A DNA stretch of 64,000 nt, taken from Bin80 sp965203305 (lineage in GTDB: Bacteria; Bacteroidota; Rhodothermia; Rhodothermales; Bin80). The notes under the pieces are model-generated. The model searched no databases, was not told where the DNA came from, and worked only from the letters and a program-made list of their open reading frames with translations. Location of the stretch: contig OZ241874.1 in the NCBI GenBank assembly GCA_965203305.1, positions 248,001-312,000 of the forward strand, given 5' to 3'. This document shows positions 25,508 through 35,800 of this stretch, piece by piece. The position numbers and the translations under genes are program-made. Positions within the stretch are counted from its first letter, which is position 1. Every line of letters starts with the position of its first letter.

Positions 25508-28500
25508 CTATACTGATATAGCCTCATCCTCTTCACATTCAATAGCCATCCAGCAGAGAAGCTTGATCTCGTCCTTCTCAATCAAAGGCAGAGGAGGGGG
25601 AGGTTTGCTGGGCTCCAGCCCTGTTTTCAGGATTTTTTCTACAAGCCTGTATGCCAGATCTCGCCCTCTTGGCTGATCCTCGTCTTCCCCAGACTTGAAC
25701 CAGCCACTCAACAATTTCTTTTCCCGGTTTGGCCATGGAGATTCCAGAATGTTCAGAGCCTTTTCTATATTCTTCGAATCGGTTTCCTTTGGAGAGTGTT
25801 TTCGAATAAATTCGGCCACTCGACGATTGAGAGCCGCCACTTCTGGCTGCAGATTTGCCGGATCTGTCTCGTGTGTCCAGTGCGCCAGGATATTGGACTG
25901 GGCCACATCCCAGAAAGCGTATACTCGCTCGGGGAACTGCTCTGGATACCACCTTGGTGTCTTCTCGTCACATTCAATCATGCGCAGACATGTTCCGAGT
26001 TCGTGAATGATGGAATCCTTCCCGTCAATGGGATCCCAGTCCGCCGTTGCCGGAATGAACCGCAGATAGGTTCGCTCCAGGTCCGAGTCATGTCCCACAA
26101 CCGCGCAGAAAAACAGCCCCCTCTGGTTTCCCTTGCGCATACCAGAGCCGGATTTCCAGGGCAGACTGGCAATATCCCTGCCCATATCTTCATAGGCCTT
26201 GCGCAGAGTTTGCCGATACTCCTCACCCGTCTGGGTCGCTGCCTCAGTTCCCCCACGCTCAAAGAGTGAAGGATCCTCTCGTAGCAGCTTTTCGATTTCC
26301 CGGCGTGTTTCGGTGAATACCTGCTCTCCGTGTGCGCCCTTCTCCAAGGGAGTTACGACTCCGACACTTGCCGCTGCCATTGCCAGCTTCTCCAGAACTC
26401 GTTTCTCAAGATTCAGAAGTTCATCCAGCCGGTCAGATGGAAAGAGTGTTCGCAGAAATACTCGCTTGTGCTCGCTATTAATTCGGTCAATGCGTCCATG
26501 TCGCTGTACCAGTCGCATGGGGTTCCATGGCACATCATAGTTGATAATGTGGCGGCACTGCTGCAGGTTTACCCCCTCGGCCAGAATGTCTGTGGTAACC
26601 AGGATATCAAATCGGTCCGTATCCTTGCCGGCACTCACCTGCATGGAAACGGGGGCAAACCCGGAGACAGCCTTTTCTTTGGTGATTTTGTCGTATTCCT
26701 GCCGCGACCCGCTCACAGCGGCAAGCCGATCCTGATAAGGCTCAAGGTCACCATTTCTTCCCAGTTCCAGTTTCAGGAACTCCCATATCCAACTAACCGT
26801 ATCTGCATAGTAGGAGAAGATCAGCACTTTTCGTTTCTGGGACTCATCAATGGCATCAGATGCTTCTTTTTCTGCCTGTCTGGCAATTTTGCAGAGCGCA
26901 TCGGACAGAGCTTTGAGCTTGGTGTCCTTCTCCATGGTGATGGATTTTGCAGAGTCTGCCAGTTTTTGCAAGCGAGCACGATCTTTGAGCACATCACTTC
27001 TTAATCTTTCCACATCAAATTCTCGCACGCTGGTCTTCTCGTCAGATTCCTGTTCCAGCAGTTCTTCAAACAGACTCTCGTCATCCCCGGAGACTTCCTG
27101 CAAAAAGGCAGTAGTGACCACATAACCCTCCTCCAGAGCTTTTAGAAACAGATCATGCTGCCTGATCATCTTTTCAATAGTTCTCCCGAAAGCAAAGCCG
27201 GAGGATTCAAATCGCTTCAGCAGTCCTGATCGCAGCAGTCCAATCATGGCACGTACACGACCGCTCTCCTCGGAATCCAGTGACACGATCCGGTAATTGT
27301 CAGGCATGTACCGTGCGAATCGGATATGCTCGTCCCGGTCAGAATCCAGAGCCTCTTCCAGCTGATTAAAAAACCCGGACAACTGCTCTTCCATTGCATA
27401 GCGAATCGTAATTGCCTCCGGTTTCGGGAATACAATTTCCCGTGATGTTCCATCCGGTGCTTTGATGGTATCACCGTCATAGTGCTTTTTGACGAACTCG
27501 CGGGTTCGCTTGACTGTGGTTGCATCAATGATTGGATATAGTACATCGGGGCTGAGGTTTGCGGGATCTGTCCGCATGGCCTCGTTGAAGCGTTGCCGGA
27601 TAGACAGGATTCCCCGGTCCGCCAAATGGGCATCCTGCCGAACGAAAAAATGAATGAGATGATAGAGATCCCACAGAGAGTTATTTACAGGAGTTGCTGT
27701 GAGCAGAAGCAGGTCGCGCTTTTGCCCGAACAGCAGTCGCCGCAATGCAGCTGCCCGGTTCCTGGTATTGGGATTGCGGTAATTGTGGGCCTCGTCAACA
27801 ATGATGAGCTGGTATTCTTCAAGGGGACGGTCCAAGTGAGCCTTTTTTGCATTCGGGCGCAGCTGATCCCGTAGCTGCTCGTCACCAGCTAACTGATCAA
27901 AAGAAATACACTCTATCGCTCTTGAGACACTGTATTCACTCAGAAACTGTTTCCATGTGGTATCCCGCAGTTCAGCCGGACAGATCAGGAGGGCGCGCTG
28001 ACGGCGGGCACTGTAGATCTGCAGGATGTCTCCTGCGATAAATGTCTTTCCGAGGCCAACCTCATCCGCCACAATCGCTCCTCCTCTCTCATGGATCAGG
28101 CGGAGTGCCCGGGCCACGCCATGTTTCTGGAAGGTTGTCAGTTGAAGATTTCCCTTGCCCTCCTGAATTTCTTCTGTAATTTCACCGCCGTACAGTTGCC
28201 AGAGTACCCGAAGGAAAATGTTCCAGGGATCGTGTTTCCGAAAAATCACATCATAGATCGCCGCGAGATCGTATGGCTCTGCTTCCTCCCAGAGCTCATC
28301 AAACCACTGTTTGGCTTCCCCAATGATGGCGGGTTCAAAACAGCCCAGATTCAGCTCAAGGTTTTGCGTGAGTCCGGCACTTGTCAGATTTGAGGAACCG
28401 GCAATAACTCCTCCATCTTCGGAATATCCGTGGATGTAGGCTTTGGCATGCAGGAAAGCATTGACATATCTTCGAACCTGCATGTTGCCCTGACGAAGAG

Positions 28501-28879
28501 CGGTCTTGAGTGCTTCCAGTGCAGCACCGCTGGTCTGGTTGAACGGAAGCTGATCCCGATCATGTGTGAGAGTTTTTACCTGATTGCCCCATGCCTTTTT
28601 GATACGACGCTGTTCACGGTCATCCACAGACTCATCCAGTCGTTTTGGGTCTGGTATGGGAAGACCGCTGGGATCAGCACCGAGCAGCAGGCGCACATTC
28701 GGGATTTCAGACAGATGCTCCGCAATATGTTTGAATCCTTCTGGACTGAAAAATGCAGTTGCTATGCAGAGTTCACCGGGGGATGCTGAAGAATCAGGAG
28801 AGGGTTTCAGCGTATCCGCCAGTGTACAGGCCAGGGTGTTCCCGTTCCGGTTGTCAATAAATGAGGATTCTTTATTCAT
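25508..28879 (-). CDS. PLD-domain SNF2-family DEAD/DEAH helicase of a defence operon
   Basis: About 1,123 residues from the ATG at 28879, which overlaps the PIN toxin stop (ATGA). The N-terminal ~200 residues are a phospholipase D-like nuclease domain (FLHAKAYIHGYSEDGG then IAGSSNLTSAGL). A superfamily 2 helicase follows: Walker A VADEVGLGKT near 268, Walker B VDEAHNY, LLLTATPVNNS, and the C-terminal helicase motif TDILAEGVNLQQ followed by RLVQRHGRIDRI. The C-terminus is a long unassigned region. Helicase plus PLD in one chain is known from defence islands. With the methylase, antitoxin and PIN genes upstream it forms one transcription unit. Confidence 0.9.
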   Translation of the reverse strand: MNKESSFIDNRNGNTLACTLADTLKPSPDSSASPGELCIATAFFSPEGFKHIAEHLSEIPNVRLLLGADPSGLPIPDPKRLDESVDDREQRRIKKAWGNQVKTLTHDRDQLPFNQTSGAALEALKTALRQGNMQVRRYVNAFLHAKAYIHGYSEDGGVIAGSSNLTSAGLTQNLELNLGCFEPAIIGEAKQWFDELWEEAEPYDLAAIYDVIFRKHDPWNIFLRVLWQLYGGEITEEIQEGKGNLQLTTFQKHGVARALRLIHERGGAIVADEVGLGKTFIAGDILQIYSARRQRALLICPAELRDTTWKQFLSEYSVSRAIECISFDQLAGDEQLRDQLRPNAKKAHLDRPLEEYQLIIVDEAHNYRNPNTRNRAAALRRLLFGQKRDLLLLTATPVNNSLWDLYHLIHFFVRQDAHLADRGILSIRQRFNEAMRTDPANLSPDVLYPIIDATTVKRTREFVKKHYDGDTIKAPDGTSREIVFPKPEAITIRYAMEEQLSGFFNQLEEALDSDRDEHIRFARYMPDNYRIVSLDSEESGRVRAMIGLLRSGLLKRFESSGFAFGRTIEKMIRQHDLFLKALEEGYVVTTAFLQEVSGDDESLFEELLEQESDEKTSVREFDVERLRSDVLKDRARLQKLADSAKSITMEKDTKLKALSDALCKIARQAEKEASDAIDESQKRKVLIFSYYADTVSWIWEFLKLELGRNGDLEPYQDRLAAVSGSRQEYDKITKEKAVSGFAPVSMQVSAGKDTDRFDILVTTDILAEGVNLQQCRHIINYDVPWNPMRLVQRHGRIDRINSEHKRVFLRTLFPSDRLDELLNLEKRVLEKLAMAAASVGVVTPLEKGAHGEQVFTETRREIEKLLREDPSLFERGGTEAATQTGEEYRQTLRKAYEDMGRDIASLPWKSGSGMRKGNQRGLFFCAVVGHDSDLERTYLRFIPATADWDPIDGKDSIIHELGTCLRMIECDEKTPRWYPEQFPERVYAFWDVAQSNILAHWTHETDPANLQPEVAALNRRVAEFIRKHSPKETDSKNIEKALNILESPWPNREKKLLSGWFKSGEDEDQPRGRDLAYRLVEKILKTGLEPSKPPPPLPLIEKDEIKLLCWMAIECEEDEAISV

Positions 28880-29364
28880 GGTTCTGGTTCCCATACGAAG
28901 CGGGCCTTTTCCCTTCGCAGCATTTCAAATGGCGAGATATATTCCACTCCAAAATTTTTGCACACGGAGGGGATTCTGATTTTCTTCCTTGACGATTTAT
29001 GTACTTCGTGCGTCACAAATTTGAATTTCTTAAACCAAGCGAGGGCTATCAGGTAACTGTCCGCTCCCTTGAGGAATTTTTTTACATGTGGAAACTGGTA
29101 CTCCTCGTGTATGTACTTGGAGATGCTATTCAAATGAAACTCAATATCCGTCGGCAAATCAAGAAAAAAGTTGTCCTGGTGCTCACGCGCCCAACCCGTA
29201 AGCATGTCTTCCTTTTCGCATATCTCATGGAATACCTTTCCAATACTGAAAACTTTCCCTTCCGTATTTGCATGGATCAACCACTCCCAGAAGCCGGGAT
29301 GAAACTCAAAGCCATAATGGTACCTGTGGGCAGAGATGAAGACATTGGTGTCCAGAAGGTACAT
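28876..29364 (-). CDS. DUF4411 PIN-like toxin
   Basis: 162 residues matching DUF4411 from end to end: MYLLDTNVFISAHRYHYGFE with D5 as the first PIN acidic residue, FHPGFWEWL, GKVFSIGKVFHEI, ADSYLIALAW with the second acidic site, FVTHE, and RIPSVCKNFGVEYISPFEML. PIN domains are metal-dependent ribonucleases. It lies two bases after the XRE/ImmA-IrrE gene, the usual antitoxin partner of DUF4411, and overlaps the helicase start by four bases. It is the only intact copy of three. Confidence 0.88.
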   Translation of the reverse strand: MYLLDTNVFISAHRYHYGFEFHPGFWEWLIHANTEGKVFSIGKVFHEICEKEDMLTGWAREHQDNFFLDLPTDIEFHLNSISKYIHEEYQFPHVKKFLKGADSYLIALAWFKKFKFVTHEVHKSSRKKIRIPSVCKNFGVEYISPFEMLRREKARFVWEPEP

Positions 29365-29366
29365 GA

Positions 29367-30512
29367 TTACTTCTCTTTGAAGCTCTCTGCAAATGCATCC
29401 AAAGTAGAAACATGATTGATTCCCAGATAATGGAATGCGTCCGTGAATGATGTCTGGCCGGAGAATGTACTTTCGATAATTGCGTCTGCAAACCTCCGCC
29501 CAACCCGGGTCCTGAGCAATGCATAGAAATTGCCTCCTCCACCTCCTCGCTTCGGTTTAAGCTCCCTTAATTGATGCTGATAGTTTTCTACAAACGCACT
29601 TTTTGAGATTGCCCTCATATCGTACAGGCGACGGAGCATGACAAGTATACTCACTTTGTATTGGCGCGCCAGTCTCTTCAACTCACTGCACAAGTCAGCG
29701 TCTTCCCGAAAATTCTTATGCAGGGACGAGATCGGCACAAGCAACTCGGCTGCCACCTGGTTGCACCAATGCTCCTTGGAGTGCGAGGGGAAGAAATCGG
29801 GAGACACGCTGGATACACCGGATTCTCCCAGCCAGATATGTGCCAACTCGTGAGCGAACGTAAATATCTGGGCTACTTTAGTATCGGCACCGTTGATAAA
29901 TATCAGAGGGGCCAGCTCATTTGCCAAGGCAAATCCGCGAAATTCCTTGGGATCAAGTTTGCGGTGTGGGTTATTCTCAACAACACCACTAATCATGACA
30001 AGGATGCCTGCAGTATCGGCCAGACCAGTGAAGTACCGGAGTGCATATGTCCAGTCTGGCAATTTTTTATGTTCCTCCGAATCAAAGCCCAGATGCATTC
30101 GAATATCACTTGTAGTCTGCTCAACATCACTTTCCAAGGTGGCTGACCCCACGAATGGTAGAGAATCTTCTTCCTCCTCCATGGCAAAGTTCCAGTACCA
30201 GTCTTGCCGTTGTTGACACATATAGATTGTGTCTAACAGATTTGCGCTGGGCCGGCAGATTTGTTGATTGCCCATTGTGCGAAAATCCTGAATGGGCATC
30301 TTCTCATCCAGAGGCTCCGAAAGCAGTAGCGTTCCAACAGACACATGTGTGAACCGGGCAAAGTCCTCCACCTGTTTGAGTGTAGGTTTCCGAGTTCCCT
30401 TTTTCCATTCGGCATACTTCGGGAATTTTTTGTTCAGCACTTCAGTATCTACCTGCGCACGTTCACATGCCCATTGCAGAAGTGCGGGTTTGACGGTGAG
30501 ACGCAGAGTCAT
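29367..30512 (-). CDS. XRE-type/ImmA-IrrE metallopeptidase antitoxin, copy 1 (intact)
   Basis: 381 residues from the ATG at 30512, chosen by alignment with the paralogues (MTLRLTVKPALLQWACERA); the frame extends to 30575 without similarity. The N-terminal helix-turn-helix contains KFPKYAEWKKGTRKPTLKQV. The central part has YMCQQRQDWYWNFA, and the C-terminal ImmA/IrrE peptidase domain has the zinc motif HELAH in FAHELAHIWLGES near residues 217-221, ending in TLDAFAESFKEK. Members partner with DUF4411 PIN toxins. It probably binds operon DNA and restrains the toxin that follows. Confidence 0.88.
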   Translation of the reverse strand: MTLRLTVKPALLQWACERAQVDTEVLNKKFPKYAEWKKGTRKPTLKQVEDFARFTHVSVGTLLLSEPLDEKMPIQDFRTMGNQQICRPSANLLDTIYMCQQRQDWYWNFAMEEEEDSLPFVGSATLESDVEQTTSDIRMHLGFDSEEHKKLPDWTYALRYFTGLADTAGILVMISGVVENNPHRKLDPKEFRGFALANELAPLIFINGADTKVAQIFTFAHELAHIWLGESGVSSVSPDFFPSHSKEHWCNQVAAELLVPISSLHKNFREDADLCSELKRLARQYKVSILVMLRRLYDMRAISKSAFVENYQHQLRELKPKRGGGGGNFYALLRTRVGRRFADAIIESTFSGQTSFTDAFHYLGINHVSTLDAFAESFKEK

Positions 30513-30784
30513 TGTCTTGGCCTCCAAAATTGGTAATGGTGTGGTACGTCGAAAAATTGGGTCAAACAGTTCCAACCCTTGTGGGATATCCTGTAGGTGC
30601 GGGAGAGATACATTTTCCTGATCTCAGGCAGGCGAGTATCCTCGGTGTCAAACTCATGAATTCTTGTTTTATTCTCATCTTCTCTATTGGTACCACACGA
30701 TCTCTTGCAGAAACAGGAATGAGACCCAAAGTCATAATGGTGTCTATGCGTAGAGATAAGGACACTGGTATCCAAAAGATACAT
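30513..30784 (-). pseudogene. Fused remnant: PIN toxin N-terminus plus methylase C-terminus (duplication scar 1)
   Basis: The frame starts MYLLDTSVLISTHRHHYDFG, the beginning of a DUF4411 toxin, two bases after antitoxin copy 2. After ~29 codons it changes to EDENKTRIHEFDTE ... HKGWNCLTQFFDVPHHYQF and ends WRPRQ. The second part aligns with the last ~58 residues of the large methylase (EDEKEDKIHELDAV ... RKDWDYSARLAGVLHHYHL, then WKTRQ). The scar shows that the tandem unit ran from the methylase C-terminus through the antitoxin to the toxin start. Confidence 0.8.
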
Positions 30785-30786
30785 GA

Positions 30787-31926
30787 TTACTTCTCTCTGA
30801 GGCTCTCTGCAAATGCATTCAGTGTGGAAACATGACTAATTCCCAAATGCTGGAATGCGGCTGTATATGAGGTCTGACCGGAGAATGCACTGTCAATGAT
30901 TGCAGCTGCAAACCTGTAGCCAACCCGGGATTTGAGTGTTGCATAGAAATTTCCTCCCCCTCGCTTTGGTTTCAGTCGTTTCAATTGATGCTGATAATTT
31001 TTTACAAATGTACTTTTTGAGATTGTTTCCACATCATACAGGCGACGGAGCACGACTAGTGTACTCACTTTGTATTGACGCGCCAGTCTCTGCAACTCGC
31101 TGGACAGGTCAACACTTTTCCGAAAACTGTTGTGCAGAGATGAGGTCGGTACAAGTAACTCGGCGGCCACCTGATTGCACCAGTGTTCCTTGGAATGTGA
31201 GGGGAAGAAATCGGGAGATACACTGGAGACCCCGGATTCTCCTAGCCAGATGTGTGCCAGTTCATGTGCAAGTGTGTATATCTGTGCAGCCTTGGCATCC
31301 GCCCCGTTAACAAATATCAGAGGGGCAAGCCTGTCCGCGAGAGCGAATCCACGAAACTCCTGGGGATCAAGTTTGCGATGCGGGTTATTCTCTACAACGC
31401 CGCTGATCATGACGAGTATGCCTGCATTATCAGCCAAATCAGTGAAGTACCGGAGTGCATGTGTCCAGTTTGGCAAATGTTTATGTTTTTCTGGATCAAA
31501 ACCCAAGTGCATTCGAATATCCTCTGCCGTAGATTCAATATCGCTGTCCGGTGTAGCAGATCCTACAAACGGTAGCAGGTCATGGTTTTCGACTAGAGCA
31601 TACCTCTGATACCAGTCTTGACGTTGCTGACACATATAGATCGTATCCAACAAGTCTGCACTAGGCTGAGAAATTTGTTCATTGCCCATTGTGCGAAAAT
31701 CCTGAATGGGCATCTCTTCATCCATGGGTTCTGGCATGAAAAGAGTCGCGATGGGTACTCGTGTGAATCGGGCAAAGTCTTCCATCTGCTTAAGCGTGGG
31801 TTCAACTGTACCTTTTTCCCATTCAGCATACTTCGGGAATTTTTTATTCAATGCTTTGGGATCTACGGGGATACGTTTGCATGCCCATTGCAAGAGTTCC
31901 GGTTTTATGGTAACGCGTGGAGTCAT
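30787..31926 (-). CDS. XRE-type/ImmA-IrrE metallopeptidase antitoxin, copy 2
   Basis: 379 residues, colinear with copy 1: MTPRVTIKPELLQWACKRI, KFPKYAEWEKGTVEPTLKQM, the zinc motif in LAHELAHIWLGES and the end TLNAFAESLREK. The helix-turn-helix and peptidase domains are intact. Its own toxin partner is reduced to the scar at 30513-30784, so it now lacks a cognate PIN gene next to it. It may still bind the operon or the remaining toxin. Confidence 0.88.
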   Translation of the reverse strand: MTPRVTIKPELLQWACKRIPVDPKALNKKFPKYAEWEKGTVEPTLKQMEDFARFTRVPIATLFMPEPMDEEMPIQDFRTMGNEQISQPSADLLDTIYMCQQRQDWYQRYALVENHDLLPFVGSATPDSDIESTAEDIRMHLGFDPEKHKHLPNWTHALRYFTDLADNAGILVMISGVVENNPHRKLDPQEFRGFALADRLAPLIFVNGADAKAAQIYTLAHELAHIWLGESGVSSVSPDFFPSHSKEHWCNQVAAELLVPTSSLHNSFRKSVDLSSELQRLARQYKVSTLVVLRRLYDVETISKSTFVKNYQHQLKRLKPKRGGGNFYATLKSRVGYRFAAAIIDSAFSGQTSYTAAFQHLGISHVSTLNAFAESLREK

Positions 31927-31929
31927 TGA

Positions 31930-32174
31930 CTTGTCCTCCCAAAGTAGTAATGGTATGGTGCGTCAGAAAATTGCATCAAACAGTTCCAATTTTTACGGGA
32001 TACACCGAGGCATTCATTGGTTGAGCTTCAATCCACCAGGTCCGGGCAAATTCATGAGTTCTGGTTTTTTTGCTGGCATAAATCAACAGTTATCTCCCGA
32101 AATCGGGATTTCTGGATGATGCCACAATGATGTCTATGGATATCAACGGAGAAGCTGGTATTCAGGACATACAT
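31930..32174 (-). pseudogene. Fused remnant: PIN toxin N-terminus plus methylase C-terminus (duplication scar 2)
   Basis: From ATG 32174, two bases after antitoxin copy 3, the frame reads MYVLNTSFSVDIHRHHCGI, a degraded DUF4411 start, and stops after ~38 codons. Further on, another frame reads RKNWNCLMQFSDAPYHYYF then GRTSQ and stop, aligned with the methylase terminus RKDWDYSARLAGVLHHYHL plus WKTRQ. Same architecture as scar 1 but older-looking. Confidence 0.75.
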
Positions 32175-32176
32175 GA

Positions 32177-32818
32177 TTACTCTCCTCTGAGGCTCTTTGC
32201 AAATGCATCCAAAATGGTAACATGATCAATTGAAAGAGCAAATCCACGAAATTCCTCAGGATCAAGCCTGTGGTGTGAGTTATTGTCCACAATGCTGCTG
32301 GTCATAACAAGTACGCCTGCATCATCTGCCAGGTCCGTGAAATACCGAAGCGCATGGGGCCAGTCAGGCAGTCGCCTGTGTTCCTCTGGATCAAATCCCA
32401 GACGTGTTCGAATCTTTTCTGCGGTGGACTTGATACCATCGTCTAGTGTAGCAGAGCCTACAAATGGAATTGGATCGTGTTCTTCGGTTTCAGTATATCT
32501 CTGGAACCAGCCCTGTCGCTGTTGACACATATAGATCGCGTCCAGCAGATTGGAACTAGGCTGAGAAGATTTCTGATTGCCTGTACGCAAATCTCGAATG
32601 GGCATGCTCTCTTCCATGGGTTCTGACACGAAAAGAGCTGCGATGGGCACCCGCGTGAATTGAGCGAAATCCTTCATCTGCTGGAGTGCAGGCTTAAGAG
32701 TACCCTTCTCCCATTCAGCATACTTCGGGAATCTTCCGTGTAACACCTCAGGATCTACGGGGATACGCCTGCATGCCCATTGCAGGAGTTCGGGTTTGAC
32801 GGTGACAAGCGGTCTCAT
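32177..32818 (-). pseudogene. XRE/ImmA-IrrE antitoxin, copy 3, with an internal deletion of the peptidase domain
   Basis: 213 residues instead of ~380. The N-terminal half is as in the other copies (MRPLVTVKPELLQWACRRI, RFPKYAEWEKGTLKPALQQ, LDAIYMCQQRQGW, LDPEEFRGFALS). Immediately after FRGFALS it jumps in frame to IDHVTILDAFAKSLRGE, the family's last residues. The ~165-residue segment with HELAH is gone. The helix-turn-helix remains, so the product could still bind DNA. It directly follows the methylase (stop and start adjacent), the position expected for the ancestral antitoxin. Confidence 0.82.
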
Positions 32819-35800
32819 TGCCTTGTCTTCCAGAGATGGTAATGATGCAACACGCCGGCGAGTCGTGCGGAGTAATCCCAGTCTTTACGGAATGTTTCGA
32901 AGATGTGAACGAGTTGTGATTCGCTGAGTCCATACAAGTGGGCAACGACGGCATCCAGTTCGTGGATCTTGTCCTCTTTCTCATCCTCATCCAGGGCCCC
33001 GCAGGCTACTCCCACTTGTTTCGCCCACTCCGCAAAGCGATCATCCGGGCAGGCCAGTCTCCCGGAAAGCTCAACGACACGTTGCCACAGTGCATTCTCA
33101 CGGGAGGGGCGGGGAATGGGAAACGGGTTAATCACAAAAAAACTGAGGTGCGTTTCCACAAAACGCCGCGCATACCAGTCCAGCGGGATAGAAGAGAGAA
33201 TGCCAAGCAGGAATGCCTGATCTTTTTCATCTCCATGGGGCCAGAGAAAATAGGATACCTGATGAGTTAGGAAAACCCTCGGTGGCACGAGACAGGCAAC
33301 AACAGTCCTCCGATCAGTACTCCTGGCTATATCTCTAAACGCGATTCTTGGGTGGCTACAGGGCAGGGTTTCTCTATTCTGCAGATACTCCGTTGAGAAC
33401 TCAGCATGTACGCTGCGCCGATTCTTCCCTCCTCTTTGACGCTTTTCCTGGCGAAACTTCAGAACGGGCTCTGGGTCCGCCCATGCGTAGTAAATTCCTG
33501 TATCTGGGGTCCAGAGATCAAAGGATTCTCCTTTGTAAACAGGCCAGAATCCGTCGGGGCAGTCTCGGCTATCCAGATCCATCAGATTCTTGTTCCCGGT
33601 GGCATCTAGTTCCCGATCCGGGCGTGCTCGCCACCCTTCTCCGATCAGATCAAGTCGGGGAGATCTGCGTAGCTGAGCGAATACCTGGGCGGAATCTGCT
33701 CTTGGCAGAAGGGGAAGCGAAACGGTATCGTTCCAGCTTTTGACTTCTTCTAGGGTAAAGGTTGCTGCTTCTTGTGTCTGGTTCGCCCTGAACTCCGGCA
33801 GCGACGTATACGGTCCTCGCAAAGCAATAGGCTTTCCCTCTGGCTCACCGTGTTGAGCACATAGAAGGGCAATGGTATACTGCGGAGTCACTTCATCAAA
33901 CACCCATCCCATCCGATTTACCATTGTGACTACATCTACCCCTGCTGCTTCTGCAAACATCGTCTGACGGAACCTCTCCGATCCCTTGCCAGCAAGAGCA
34001 CTCCGTGGCAGAACAACTCCGATATAGCCTCCATCTGTACTGGATAATCGCCAGAACCGCCAGCAGAATGCCTTGTAAAGGTCGGGATCTCCAGATCCGA
34101 TTCCAGGATAGACTCCGCTGACGAGCACTCTCCGCAAATGATGTGTCTCGTCAAATTCGCGCTCATAGAGTGCCACCAAGTCAGGGCGATCCCGGCTCAG
34201 ACGCTCCTTTTCGATCTCTCGCTCACGCTGCGACTTGCCCCGGAATCCAGGAAAATGCCGTGCCCAGAAGGCATGTTCTTCCACCTTCACCTTTTCCCAC
34301 GGAGGGTTTCCGAGAATCACATCAAACCCCGGTCGCTTCCGAAGAAACACCTCTGGAAAGGCAATCGGAAAATGCACCGCAGAGAGGGGCTGCAGGACTT
34401 CCCGGGCGGCATCAACTGCCTTCTGCATTTTGGGGGAATTCGCATGCAATGCATCCGAGAGCTCTTCCCATTCGTCCAGAGCTTCCTTGATGACGGATTC
34501 ATCCCCAATCGGGGCAGAGGCAAGCAAGTCGCAGAGCGTCTTCGTACCTTGAATCGCCTCGCGCACATCTTCCTGTGCGGTCCGTGCCTCCGCAATATCT
34601 TCCAGAGAGGTATCGTTGCTGTTCGCTAGCCGTCGCAGTGGCTTTTCTGCCGGTCCCAGCAATCTCTGCGTGTCCCGGTCCCGGTTAAACACCGGCACAG
34701 AAAACTTCTCAAAGGCACCCCATATCTCGGGAATGCTCCCCATACCAACCAATGAATTTCCGTGAATCAGTGTGCGATCCAGAAAGGACAGTGGCAGTCC
34801 GGGCACGAACGTATGAATCCAGACGGCAAGCCGTGCCAGCTGGACCGCAAGCGGGTTAATGTCCACACCATAGATGCATCTGCGGGCGATCAAACGGCGA
34901 AGAAGCTGTCGGTCTTCAATGGGTTCGCTGACATCTCCCAGTCGATTTCCTGCCACTGAGCGCAACTCCTGCAATTCGTTCATCACGCCTGACAGGCGGC
35001 GGGTAGCGAGATAGACCGCCATCTTCTGCTCCATCAGATCAATCGCACTGATCAGAAAATGTCCCGACCCCATCGCAATATCCGCAACCCGAAAATCAAA
35101 GAACGCCTCGCTGGCATCTACCGAATCCAGGGTATCCAGGCGTGCAAAGTGATCGTCCAGAGCAGGACGCAGTGCCCGGTCCAGCAGGTGATCCACAGCA
35201 AAGGACTTGGTGTAGTAGCTTCCTGTGGATTTTCTTGCCCCGGACTGGTTGTGCAAATAAACTTCTCCCGCTAAAACGACAGGCTCTTCTCCCTCTTTGG
35301 CGGGAACATAGACTTCCCCGCTCTTCTGCTTTTTCAGGGCAAGGTCCATGTCCGCCCGTGCCAGTCCAGATTCCAGAAGTCCTTCGTAAATGGTCCCAAA
35401 CTCGCGCACCCCGAGTGAGCGAAAGTCAACAGGTCCGGGGATATGTTCCCTAGTCTGGATCACAAGCAGATTGCGCAGGGCATCCTCAAAGTAGTCATTG
35501 AGAAGAATGATCTTGTCCAGTTCTGCCCCTGCACTGGAAACCTCTGGATCATTGGAAAACAGTGCTCCCCCATACGCCGGAAGCCCCCATTGCGCATGTC
35601 CCTTTGCCACATGATCCCAAAGCTTTTTCGTTTCCACCCAATGGCTGTCCCCTTCTGCAATGGCTTTCCCGTCCGCTATGAGATCAGACAGATGCTTTGC
35701 CTTCTCCTTCAGCGAACGCACTCTGTACGCCTCATTCTGTTCATAGGGCAACAAATCCCGGTCTTCGGCATAGGCAATGAACAGCAGGCGAAACAGTACC

